A DNA stretch of 20,743 bases from Trichosphaerium sp. ATCC 40318. Taxonomy: Eukaryota; Discosea; Flabellinia; Trichosidae. A program made the translations under genes and the position numbers. The notes under the pieces are model-generated. The model saw nothing but the letters and a program-made list of their open reading frames with translations, had not been told where the DNA came from and did not search any database. Below are positions 10,548 through 19,485 of this stretch, one piece after another. The DNA lies in assembly GCA_038496445.1 (NCBI GenBank), contig JALMLS010000630.1, positions 1 to 20,743 on the forward strand, in the 5' to 3' direction. Every line of letters starts with the position of its first letter. Within the stretch, counting starts at the first letter, position 1.

Positions 10548-11385
10548 TATCTCTTTAAGCCCTATGGGCCAAAACTGGCCGATATTTTAATTTTAAGTTT
10601 TTCTCCCTCCTAGGAGAACATATTTTTCAAAGCCTTACAGGAGCGAATGCTAACCAATGTATTACATCATTTCACCCATTAGTGATAGTACCAGTAACAT
10701 TAGTAAAGTGTTTTGGCTGATGCTTTTATTGTTTTGAAAAGTACTTATAGTCGGTATATCTCATCAACCCTGACTCACAATAAAAACCAGAACCGTCTCA
10801 GACATCCCAGAGATACATACACTCGCCACCCTTGTTTTTTGTGTTTTTTTGTGTTTATGCTGTGAACAAAATATTTTGTCTTGTTTGTCCATTTATTCAT
10901 TTCCAGCGAAAATATGTACCCAAGAAAACTACGTTCTTGATAGGTATATAATCAATAGCATTTGTTATACGCTTTCTGTGTATCTGACATATCGTGACCC
11001 TTCATATGAATTATGAGAAAGTTGGCAACAAAAAAATCTTCAAAACATTACAGCCAGAATACAACACCATTACTATTTCTCATGTAGTTTATATATGTAC
11101 ATCAAGTTTGTATACTATTTTGAGCCTCTATTGTGTGAATTACAGCTTCAGAAATATTAATACATTCTGTTGTTGCTAAAAAAAAATGGATTTAATGACA
11201 TTTTTTGTTGACTGGTTTTTTCCTCCCAAAATGATCAAACGAAGTCATAAGTTTCAGAAAAGCGTACAAATATGTTTTATTATCATGTGTAACAATTATA
11301 GAGCAATTAATTATATTGGTATGTACATAGTACAATGGGAATTAATGGACCATTTTTGGTCCATAGCCCAGGAGTTAAAGAGATA
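10548..11385. mobile_element. relic bounded by imperfect terminal inverted repeats (about 838 bp)
   Basis: The left arm (10548-10580) and the reverse complement of the right arm (11347-11385) share TATCTCTTTAA exactly and then TATGGnCCAAAAnTGGnC. Each arm also contains its own small hairpin: GGCCA/TGGCC on the left (10567-10580) and GGACCA/TGGTCC on the right (11347-11362). Between the arms there are only short frames with stops and no recognisable transposase. It looks like an old non-autonomous DNA element or the shell of one. No target duplication could be assigned with confidence. Confidence 0.45.
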
Positions 11386-11965
11386 GGGCTTTCAACCACT
11401 CTATGTATAGAAATATGCATTTTAAAACGTATGAGAGTGGTTTGGATGAACAAAAAGCACTTGGTGATTAAAAAAAAAGCCAACAACTTTCAGTTTCACA
11501 GTCGCTCTTCTCTGAAAACCGAATCGGAATATATTCGACTATTTCCAACTTTTTACGTTCTGGCGATAGATTCGGTATTCTATTCGTTTGGAACATCGCT
11601 AGACTAAAACAATTTGTCGCTGATATCTTTCAATCTTTGAAATTATATGCTACTTGGGTTTTTTAATGACATGTTGTTTCTTAGGCCACACCCACGGTGT
11701 TTGCGGATTTCTGGGCGTCACATAGGGTGTCAAAGAAGAAATTATCAGAGGTAATAATGTATTTATTTACGTAAAACACATATCAGCAAGTACTTTAGAA
11801 CTTAATGTTCCTACAAATGCCAGATGCACTCTGTGAGAACATGTCATTGAATTCTGTACGTAAACCTTATCTGAAATGGTAGCAATTTCCAAGCGTGTTT
11901 GCAGTACACTAACAAATGGCTTAAACAGGTTCAAATAACTTAACATAACATAATCTAAATACCTA
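11386..11965. other. intergenic, no gene supported
   Basis: Short frames on both strands (for example 11335-11607 plus and 11767-11976 minus) show no recognisable domain, and I could not join them into a consistent spliced model. Nothing else stands out. Confidence 0.35.
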
Positions 11966-12154
11966 ATGCGAATCACACTAAAAAAATTGGGCTACGTTGC
12001 GTTAATTCTTTTTATAATATTTGTTTGCAGTCGTGTTACTGGGTACTACAGTTTGTTTTACACGCAACTTACTAATACTAGCATGTCATTACGAGAAACT
12101 GCGATGACACTCAGCGCTATTTGGGGTTTTTTAACGCACGTGATGGCTGAATAA
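11966..12154 (+). CDS. possible small membrane or secreted protein, 62 residues
   Basis: The frame begins with ATG and ends with TAA. Residues 1-8 are basic (MRITLKKL) and are followed by a hydrophobic run GYVALILFIIFVCS, which would be a signal anchor or signal peptide. The remainder has no recognised domain. A warning: the stretch TTTATAATATTTGTTTGCAG inside it also looks like a 3' splice site, so it may be intronic or chance sequence. It stands alone, far from other genes. Confidence 0.22.
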   Translation: MRITLKKLGYVALILFIIFVCSRVTGYYSLFYTQLTNTSMSLRETAMTLSAIWGFLTHVMAE

Positions 12155-13008
12155 TCCAGGACAACAGCAAATCATTTCCGATTGTGTAATTCAGATGGAC
12201 AAACGGTCTAAAACAAAGGACACTCCCCAAACTGTCATATAACCACTTCATGTACATAAGTTAGTAAAAGACCTTTTTTGTTGTAAAAATGCTTTACCCA
12301 GTTAATAGTTATGTATTCTGCATCCTTGGCCGTTTTAAAGTTGAGGTAACGAACGGCGACTTTTTGTTTAGTAAATGTTGCTCCAATAACAAAATAAACG
12401 TGGTTTCAGCTTCCTCTACGCAGAGCGTTTAATTACCATGTGTGTAAGCTTGTCTTATGTGACAGAACTAAATGCTCGGCTAGGCATGTTCATATCTGAT
12501 AAAAGCCTCCACAAGGTTAAGGAGTGCTGATAAACATAAAACGCATTCTAATGAACGTAGCTGTAGTTGTTTTTTTCTTTTTTTATCACGTGACAAGAGC
12601 ATGTACAAAGTGCTTGAGGTAAAGTTGTAGTAGTATTCGACCAAAATAAATCACTATTGTCAATTGGTTTCTCTGCTTTTTTCAACTTTTATCACTAATG
12701 TACATAAGCTTTAGGCTATAGCTAACTTTTTAGATGAACACTCGCGTTCAACTAGTCGCATCATATAATTCGCACAATTTAAAACAACAGTCTGTCTAAA
12801 TTGTTTATTGTGCAATTTTACTGCACTAGTAACCATCAGCAAATCTTCCTGGATGTGAAATTAAGAAGGCTAACAAAAGCTTCCTTTTAGGAGAAAACTG
12901 TATTAGGCGAGGAGAGTGTGCTAGGCGGCTGGAGAGTTACTATTTAGAACAAAAATTAAAAATCTGAAATAAGACCTTCTAAAACGTGCTACTAAAAACA
13001 CGAGGTAT
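12155..13008. other. intergenic, no gene seen
   Basis: No open frame or domain was recognised. It contains CACGTG at 12587-12592 and short T-rich tracts. The upstream exon expected for the following MORN-variant gene was not found here. Confidence 0.35.
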
Positions 13009-13377
13009 TTGCGTTTAAACCAGTGCAAAACGCTGGCAGGCTCTTTTCTAAATTTACGCCAGCGCAATATCTATCAACCTAGCCCACAATTTTTAAAATT
13101 CAAATGTCCAGTTTCCCGAGAAAGTGTCCGAAAAAACGTTACAGCAAGAAATTATGTGGATGGTGAATATGAAGGGGAGTACAGGTGTTGGTATAACAAC
13201 GGACAATTGAAACAGCAAAGAAATTATGTGGATGGTAAACTTGAAGGAGAGTACAGGTGTTGGTATGCCAATGGACAATTGAAACAGCATAGCAACTATG
13301 TTAATGATAAACTTGCAGGAGATTCCAAGTGTTGGTATTCTAATGGGCGATTGAAGACACTATCAAGTTTTGTTTGA
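13009..13377 (+). pseudogene. MORN-variant repeat gene, 5'-incomplete
   Basis: An open frame of 122 codons has no ATG (it opens with TTG), so the true start or an upstream exon is missing. Residues 47 onward consist of three 24-residue units of the form NYVDGxxEGEYRCWYxNGQLKQ, the MORN-variant pattern in which W-Y-x-N-G-Q-L recurs. The last unit ends shortly before TGA at 13375. The N-terminal 45 residues show no F-box-like sequence, unlike the paralogue at 8803-9417. It might be a real exon with an unidentified upstream exon, or a 5'-truncated copy. Two AATAAA signals follow the stop, which suggests that the 3' end is authentic. Confidence 0.6.
13147..13362 (+). repeat. three 72-bp tandem repeats
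   Basis: Units start at 13147, 13219 and 13291, each exactly 72 bp (24 codons). Units 1 and 2 are very similar (AGAAATTATGTGGATGGT at the start of both) and unit 3 is more diverged. The repeats encode the MORN-variant units and point to recent internal duplication of the first two. Confidence 0.85.
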
Positions 13378-13394
13378 TGGTATTGGTAAACTTG

Positions 13395-13411
13395 AATAAA
13401 CCTTTAATAAA
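13395..13411 (+). terminator. two polyadenylation signals
   Basis: AATAAA occurs at 13395-13400 and again at 13406-13411, 18-34 nt after the stop of the MORN-variant frame. Confidence 0.45.
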
Positions 13412-13641
13412 CCAGCATTTCTAGTACCAACCCAAAAAGTGAATGGCAGCAAGTGAAGCAGGTTTATTTGGAGAGCGAACAAATAGTATTTTAACTGAAT
13501 CTTCAGCGAGTATATGTTGTGGCTTAACTTGTCATAACATTACCGTATGGTAGCTCACTGCTGAATAAGAGTTATAAAAAAGGGTAATGGAGTTGAACTT
13601 GAAGTAAAAGTTGTATTGATACTTACAATGATTAATAGGAG

Positions 13642-14095
13642 ATGAGCTCTTCAAAATCGCAGTCTTGTTACTTGTTAAACCTTCCAGTAGAGCTTCAGCT
13701 TGATATCATTGACTTGGCCATTAACGTGTACATAAAATGGCCAATTTTTTGTAAACAGTCAGCAATGAGCACAAGGTTTGATGACAAGCTTGATAAACAC
13801 GGAAAGTGGATCCGGATACTTCATCAAGCTGAAGAGAAATTCACTAAAAAGGTAATTCCAAACCTAACCCTATTTTTTTTTTTATCTACACACTCAATCA
13901 ACAATTGTCGGCAATGTTGAAAAAAAAGGCGTGTGTTCACACTCTGTTGGTGCAGTTTTTGGAACCCTTTTTAAAAAACAGTAATTTATCACATTCTTAA
14001 TTGTTTTGATTTTTATTCAAACCACTTATCCTGTGTTTTAGCGTGAATGTCATTGGGTACATGGTATTAAATGGGAGATGAGGCCCTTTACTTAA
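13642..14095 (+). CDS. small two-exon F-box-like protein
   Basis: Exon 13642-13851 and exon 14042-14095 are joined by a GT-AG intron of 190 nt in phase 0 and give 87 residues. Residues 11-50 have an F-box-like pattern: LLNLPVELQLDIIDLAI, then FCKQ and RFDDKL. F-box proteins link substrates to SCF ubiquitin ligases through Skp1, but here the match is by pattern only. The segment resembles the N-terminal part of the broken gene at 8803-9417, where it is followed by MORN-variant units. Here those units are absent and the second exon encodes a short tail ending EMRPFT. It may be a stand-alone derivative or a truncated family member. It converges with the minus-strand gene ending at 14182. Confidence 0.5.
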
Positions 14096-14181
14096 CTCAA
14101 TAAGAGGTCCGCATCTAACGGAAACATCAGTTTAAACGCCAGCAAAACAAGCAAGCGACATCATTCTGTCGTTGCTAAGCC

Positions 14182-14452
14182 TCAAAACAAGCTTGTGCAC
14201 TCAGAGTTTGTTAACACGAACCTATATGCAACACAAGCTTCCCCGTCAGGTACTTTAAGGTTGACTATTTCTGTCTTATAAGGAGAGTACTGAAAAGAAA
14301 AAATGAGATTGTACAAAAATGTTGGTTTGTTGCTTTGGTACCTTGAACATCTCCAATGCTCTAGCCTTTGGTACCACCAAACGTTCAAACTTTTGATTCT
14401 CCTTAATGATTATTCGATTGAGTACAAATGTTAAAACCAGGTCTTTCGTCAT
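14182..14452 (-). pseudogene. fragment resembling the editing region of threonyl-tRNA synthetase
   Basis: Two exons on the minus strand, 14452-14342 and 14289-14182, joined in phase 0 across a 52-nt GT-AG intron, give 72 residues from ATG to TGA. The middle (IIIKENQKFERLVVPKARAL, then EMFKYSPYKTEIVN and KVPDGEACVAYR) matches my recollection of the second N-terminal (editing) domain of eukaryotic threonyl-tRNA synthetase, where I-K-E-x-Q-x-F-E-R-L and M-F-K-Y-x-x-Y/F-K are conserved. The usual continuation toward the catalytic core is replaced by a short unrelated tail ending CTSLF. The family protein has about 700 residues, so this is a small piece. It has kept an open frame and splice sites, so it may be expressed. 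No other synthetase exon is in the window. Confidence 0.5.
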
Positions 14453-14586
14453 GTTGATTTTAGCTTAGACTAATAACTCCCTGTGGAGTCGGTACTAAAA
14501 GTGAAACCTGTAGTTCAAACCTTCTTTTCATATTGCTGTGTGCACACGCAAACTCATACAACATGTTTTATCTATTGCATCTGTAA

Positions 14587-14658
14587 AGATGCCCGGATTT
14601 ATACTATCTCAATTATACTGAGATTCCGTAGGCATCTCATACTAAATAAAATAGTATG
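14587..14658. repeat. pair of adjacent stem-loops
   Basis: Stem-loop 1 (14587-14637) pairs AGATGCC with GGCATCT, then CGGA with TCCG, then ATCTCA with TGAGAT around a 7-nt loop, with an asymmetric bulge. Stem-loop 2 (14638-14658) pairs CATACTA with TAGTATG around a 7-nt loop. They abut each other. This could be a structured RNA, a transcription-stop structure or a small inverted-repeat element. No family was recognised. Confidence 0.4.
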
Positions 14659-15730
14659 AAATCTCCCGACTAAATACTTGTAATAACTGTAATAATAATA
14701 AATATAATTTAATAACTAAACTCGTGTTACACCTTCTCTTCAATCACTGACTAAGTACGTCGTGATATTATACATATACTAATTAGGTAGTAAAAGTAAA
14801 TAACGGACGCTTTTACACATCTACTGGAGTTCACGCAAGTATTTGCCTTAATTTGCGCTAAGGCATGCTCACATTTTGACATCTAACACGTGCACTGCTG
14901 CTAAATGGAACTTAGAGGCATAAAATAACAATAATAACATTTGGTGTATCCATAGGAGGTAATATTAGGCGTAATTTCGCTTTTGGCGTCATTTATTTTT
15001 GTAACTTCTTCTAAGCACCTTTAGACCCAACTATCCGCTATTAAATAGGGTATTTCGGTGATACCGCCAAAATTACCCGCCAAGGAGCCTTAATTTTAAG
15101 TAGCACGCCGATTCTAGGTTACAAACCTTAATCAAGGCATGTTAATAAGTGTAGATGTCTTTTTCGGTTGTTTTTGATTACAGTGGTTGAAAAACAAATC
15201 AAATTTCTTTGAGCCAATTTTTTGCAATCTGGTTGAGTCAGCTGAAAGATTCACTACACAAGTGCTGTAAATGTTCCTAACGTTCACAGCACTTGTTGTG
15301 GGACGTATTTTAGTTGCCACAGCGAGTGGCTCACTCACTTTAAATAAGAAAAGTATGAGTAATTTAGTTGCAATACATTTAAGTAATTTTGTTTTGAAGT
15401 CTTCCTCCTTTCTGCTTCCTGGCGTATATAACACTTCTATTTTACAAATCTCAACTTATCACATTTATTTTCCCTCAGTATTCTGCGTTGAGACCTTCTT
15501 AGAGAGCTCAAAACCTGTTTGCAACCAAAAACTTTACAAAATTCCTGAGCTTTACAGGTTACCTTGCTTTATTGGGCTAATTTAAATCTCCCTTCATTAT
15601 GTCTCCGAATACTTGTGCAAACGCTCTGTAACCAATTTTAAGTATAAATCTTGTCTAAATCACGTGTGATCTTACGAAAACATTTTTAATTGAATTTTTT
15701 TTTAACGCTTTTCTTAACGTCAATTGTTAG
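14659..15730. other. intergenic with overlapping unassigned open frames
   Basis: The AT-rich part up to about 15130 shows no gene. From 15132 to 15585 two opposite frames overlap: a minus frame of 100 codons opening with GTG (15132-15434), and a plus frame of 104 codons from ATG 15271 whose first 20 residues are hydrophobic (MFLTFTALVVGRILVATASG), like a signal peptide. Neither has a recognised domain and at most one can be real. CACGTG at 15661-15666 lies 65 nt before the start codon of the next gene. Confidence 0.25.
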
Positions 15731-18111
15731 ATGATGACTCGTTCGAAAACAAGGGCTGCAGCTAAAAAGTCTAGTTCCTTAGAACCAGAAGAACCAATTG
15801 AGAGTACGTACACAAAACCTGAATTCAACGTGAGTCTTTTAATTAAGCAAAAATTATACTGCGCACATGGCAAGCAACGGTTTCCAACTAACTTACAAAG
15901 TAGCTTTGACTCTTCAAAAGTTGAAAGAAAAGTCATACAAGCAACTGAAAGCTATAGCGAATGATATACAGCTCAATGTGAGCGCCGTTTCAAAGGACAC
16001 CTTGGCCGAGAAGATTTTCTACTCTACACGTACGCTTTTCACCTTTACCAGGTTTATCACATCAAACTTGTTTTTTATCTTATCAATCTAATTTTTTTTG
16101 TAGATAAAAGAACAGAGAAACAGCGCTCTATGGAGGGCCCAGCAGCTTTCAGCAAAGATGCACGGCGTAGAGCTGAGAATCAATTGTTGTCACAGGATTT
16201 GGTACGGGCTATGATTGCGGAGTCTGCTCGCGAGGCTAGGTCTGAATTCGATTCGAAAATACTGCAAATGAACATAGAACTTGAAGACCTACACACGAAA
16301 CGTAAGGCCGATAAAGAGCTAATGGGCCGACTCGCCAAAAGGTGTAAGGCCACTGAGCAAACAGTGCTACATATAAATTTGTCACAGCGATCTCAGACGT
16401 TGTCAACGTACATAGAACAAGGTACCTACCTGCTAACACTCCTAACAAATGCCACTAACAAATATCTTTTAGTTGAGCTTACAATCGGCAAGCGTTTCCT
16501 CGCTGTCGCTCTAACCCTTAAAGACGAGTTTGTTAGTACTGTCGTTAAAGTTCCTAAGGGCTTTTTACGAAAGAATGGGAAGTTACAAAAAAGCTGGGAG
16601 AAGGAGAAGGATTTCAATGAAGATCTTTGTTGTTGGTTTGCCAAACAGGAAAATGCTTTGCCATTTTTGAAAATTTATGACACGCACCTAAAGCCGTGTA
16701 CTACGACAGGCACAAAAGACGTGTCAACCTCAAAACCTGACTTGTCTGTGCTACCTAAAGACACGTTTATTTTTGGAGTGTTACGGATAAGAACATATCA
16801 CATGGCTTTAGTTTTGGAGCTAAAAGCTGGCAGTACGACAACTTTTTTTTCTGGTTTTTTTCCGTTCCTTTAACTTACTCATTTTCTTCAGATTCGTTCA
16901 GTACTACATCTGTAGGGCAAGCGGTAAAGTATGGGTTAACCATACTGCGTTCCCAAAAGCTTCGAACATTGTGTATGTAGTACTTATGAACTACTCAAAA
17001 GTGATGATTATGAAAATTGTCATGGAACAAGATGATGTTGTTCCACGGTATTACAAAGATATTATCCCATACAACAAAGGTGGCTTGAAACGCCTATTTC
17101 AAGTTCTTCACCAATCGCCGGAAACCCTCGGCTATGTCACAAAGTTCTTCTACTACAAGAACTGAAGATATTCTCCTGAAAGATGTTGTGGCATCGGTTC
17201 GTTTGCTACAGTCTATGGTGTACCTGTTTCAGATGGTGAGGAAGGTATCCAAATAGTAGCAATAAAGGAGTTCAAAGACCTTCCTAATGTAAAGAATATG
17301 ATAAAGAAGGAAGCAAGATATATGAACATCCTCGAGACACTTGACACTGTCCCAAAAGTGGTATGTTTTTTTTTCTTCGAAGTCTTTCCGTTCTAATTGT
17401 TTGTTAGCTCCAATGTACGAACAAAACCATTGTAATGCAACCTGTTGGTACAAAGATTTACAACTTGGCAAGTATTCCAAACATCCAGGATTGGATTCGT
17501 CAAGTTGTAGAAACACTTCGATTAGCACACAAGCGAGGGTTTATTCATCGGTGAGTTCAGTTTCGTTTTTCTTATTTGACATTTTCTTACATAATTTTAG
17601 GGATATCTCAACATCTAACATCCTGTTGTTCAAAGAAAAAGCTCTTGTCATCGATTGGGGAGCCGCTGTAGATATAGATACGGATGTGCTAACTGGAGGT
17701 GGATTTAAATACTGCAATCTGCTCATTTTGGAGAATTATGATCCAACAGCGATGATCTCTTATAGCGCTACCCATGACTTGTTCTCCTTTGTTCGTGTAC
17801 TAATATACATGAAACTTATCCCGCAATGGCAAAGGAAAATAGATATAGCCTACACAGAATGGGTAGACGCCTTAAAGAGATACAGTTACGGTGCAGAAAA
17901 AGAAGTTGTAAAACGCAAGGCTTTTATAAACTGTTGGCAAAATAACACAAGTGCTCATACTTGGGATCCTAGCTTTGCTAAAGCATATGACGGAGACTAT
18001 GATGGATTAATAGAGCAACTGTGTTTAGTTTTCGGAGGAGTTATTAAGCGCTGTGTTCATTGTAACTCTCAAGGATTTTGTAAACATAGAAGAGATAAAT
18101 TTACAAAATAA
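15731..18111 (+). CDS. Crinkler-type effector-like protein: SAP-like + PDDEXK nuclease + protein kinase, with apparent frameshifts
   Basis: Seven exons: 15731-15803, 15901-16029, 16104-16421, 16473-16832, 16892-17360, 17408-17550 and 17601-18111. Order: a basic N-terminus (MMTRSKTRAAAKK, nuclear-signal-like); a SAP-like helix pair (LKEKSYKQLKAIANDI...LAEKI); a charged coiled coil; a restriction-endonuclease-fold core with P-D (16736-16741) and E-L-K (16817-16825), followed by GQAVKYG and QKLR; then a kinase with glycine loop GIGSFATVYG, lysine VAIK (17265), HRDISTSN and D-W-G (17653). Fusion of such a nuclease to a kinase is known from Crinkler-type effectors of oomycetes, chytrids and other fungi, which act in the nucleus. 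Exon 5 needs three single-base frame changes (about 16970, 17140-17165 and 17190), so the copy is either newly inactive or contains sequence errors. All catalytic residues named above are kept. Intron 1 ends AACTAACTTACAAAG, with a clear branch point. Confidence 0.75.
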
Positions 18112-18124
18112 ATTCAGAACTGCT

Positions 18125-19054
18125 CAGGGCTGAAACTAAACAAGGCTTTGCCTTAAATATGAAGGCATTTTTTTAAAATCAGGCATTGATGGCAAAAATC
18201 AGGCATGCAAAAATGGCAATGCCTGATTTTGCAAAGGCAATGGCAGAAAAGGCAAAAATCAGGCATTGAAATAAGGCTTTGTTGGGCAATGCCTTAATTG
18301 TTGCAATGCCTTGTTTTTTTTAGGCAATGCCTGCCCTAGTTTTTTTATGCATTGCCAGCCTTAAATTTATAGGCACCAATTAGGCATTGGTTGTGTACAC
18401 ATTGTACATTAAGGATACATTGGTTTAAGGTAAGTCTCCACCACACAAACACTTCCTAAACATTTTTTTTTCATTTACTACTGACGTTTTATATAGACGC
18501 CGTCACCACGCGCTTAGTATTTTATGGATTCTAACGAAACCACCGCCATTCGAACCGCAGCACCCAAATCCACCTACAACAGGAGTATAGGTACTTTAAA
18601 CCATTTTTCCAGTCCGCGAAAATTATACCAATAATTTGTTAATTTTTTTTTTTAACTAAAGGTTTTTTTTCACATGGAGGACATTGAAGTTTTTTGTGTT
18701 TTGTGTACTGTACTTTAATAAATGAATCACTATTGTATGCCTATATAAAGCCTTGTTTTATGAGTATATGGTGCCTGGGTTATGCCCAAAAATTGAGGGC
18801 AAAAATGCCTTATTGTTGCACAAAAAATGAGGCATTATTGGACCAACAATGCAGGCTATTTTAAGGCTAATTAGTGAACCAGTTGCTTGCTATTTGGCCC
18901 AAATATGAGGCTCCAAAGCCCAAAATTACAAGGCAATGCCTCATATTTGCCCATTTTTTTTGGCAAAAACAAGGCAATTTGGTGAAAAATAAGGCTGTAT
19001 TTGGTGGCAAAAAAATGGCTTTTGCAAAAAAAGCCTTATTTAGTTTCAGCCCTG
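18125..19054 (+). mobile_element. non-autonomous terminal-inverted-repeat DNA transposon, copy 1 (930 bp)
   Basis: The ends are CAGGGCTGAAACTAAACAAG and, read from the other side, the same sequence with one change (C to T at position 17); the match extends to about 25 bp. The subterminal 200-300 bp at each side are filled with short palindromic words such as GGCAATGCC, AGGCATTGCC and AATCAGGCA, which resemble arrays of transposase-binding sites. The CAGGG ends recall hAT elements, but no 8-bp target duplication is visible (flanks AACTGCT and CTTTGCC share only CT). The element starts 13 bp after the stop codon of the nuclease-kinase gene. It encodes no transposase. Copy 2 at 19631-20561 is inverted and nearly identical. 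Confidence 0.85.
18430..18722 (+). pseudogene. vestigial spliced mini-gene inside the transposon
   Basis: Signals for a short transcript are kept in order. A donor AAG|GTAAGT at 18430 and acceptor TATATAG ending at 18496 define a leader intron. ATG at 18524 opens 22 codons (MDSNETTAIRTAAPKS at the start) up to a donor at 18591. An acceptor AACTAAAG ends at 18661, and the frame then stops at 18685. AATAAA follows at 18717. This probably is the 5' part of a gene of the full-length parent element, left after internal deletion. In copy 2 the T-run just after the second acceptor is one base longer, so the downstream frame differs. Confidence 0.4.
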
Positions 19055-19485
19055 CTTTGCCTTTGTGTTGCACTAACACCTTGATTTCAAACTCATTGTA
19101 CAAAACATGTAGTTAGTTACGTATAAGTGCTAGACAACTACGATACAGCTAAGGTTGTAACGAAAGTGTTCTTTCGAAGTTCACTGAATTTGTACAAATC
19201 AACTTTCAAGCTTCTTGGTGTTTTTTTTTTCAATCTTGCCTCTTTTTGAATTTCTTTACGCCTTTTCAGCTATGAGAGTGTGGAATAAAGTTATTTTCAC
19301 GTGGTAGGGTAAACTAATTCTCCTATTGATCATGTACTCTACATAGTAAGTTGCAACGTGTTACAACCACCATAGATATACACAAATTGGACAACCACAT
19401 GTTTTGTTTTACTGTTAAGGCAAACGTAACGAATCTTAATTCATTCGATCGAAAACGAACGAAATAACAAGCCTACTATCTTACC
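19055..19485. other. upstream region of the disrupted MORN-variant gene
   Basis: This lies between transposon copy 1 and the ATG at 19486. It has a T-rich tract near 19221-19230, CACGTG at 19298-19303 and repeated CGAACGAA/CGATCGAA words just before the gene. No coding sequence was recognised. Confidence 0.35.

Noticed and set aside
15132-15585. Opposite overlapping frames as two genes
   Set aside because: One lacks an ATG and the other has only a hydrophobic start; neither has a domain, so I list the region only as unassigned.
16970-16998. A 29-nt intron (GTATGT...AAAAG) that would repair the first frame change of the nuclease-kinase gene
   Set aside because: It would remove VVLMNYSK, a stretch that matches the conserved strand after the Q-x-x-R motif in this nuclease class, and it is shorter than any other intron supported here.
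18180-18360. Regularly repeated short words that might suggest a CRISPR array
   Set aside because: Spacing is irregular, words are palindromic and they belong to the subterminal region of a eukaryotic transposon.
18867-19103. 78- to 94-codon frames in both transposon copies
   Set aside because: They run through palindromic subterminal repeats, so both strands and both copies give similar low-complexity peptides; not genes.
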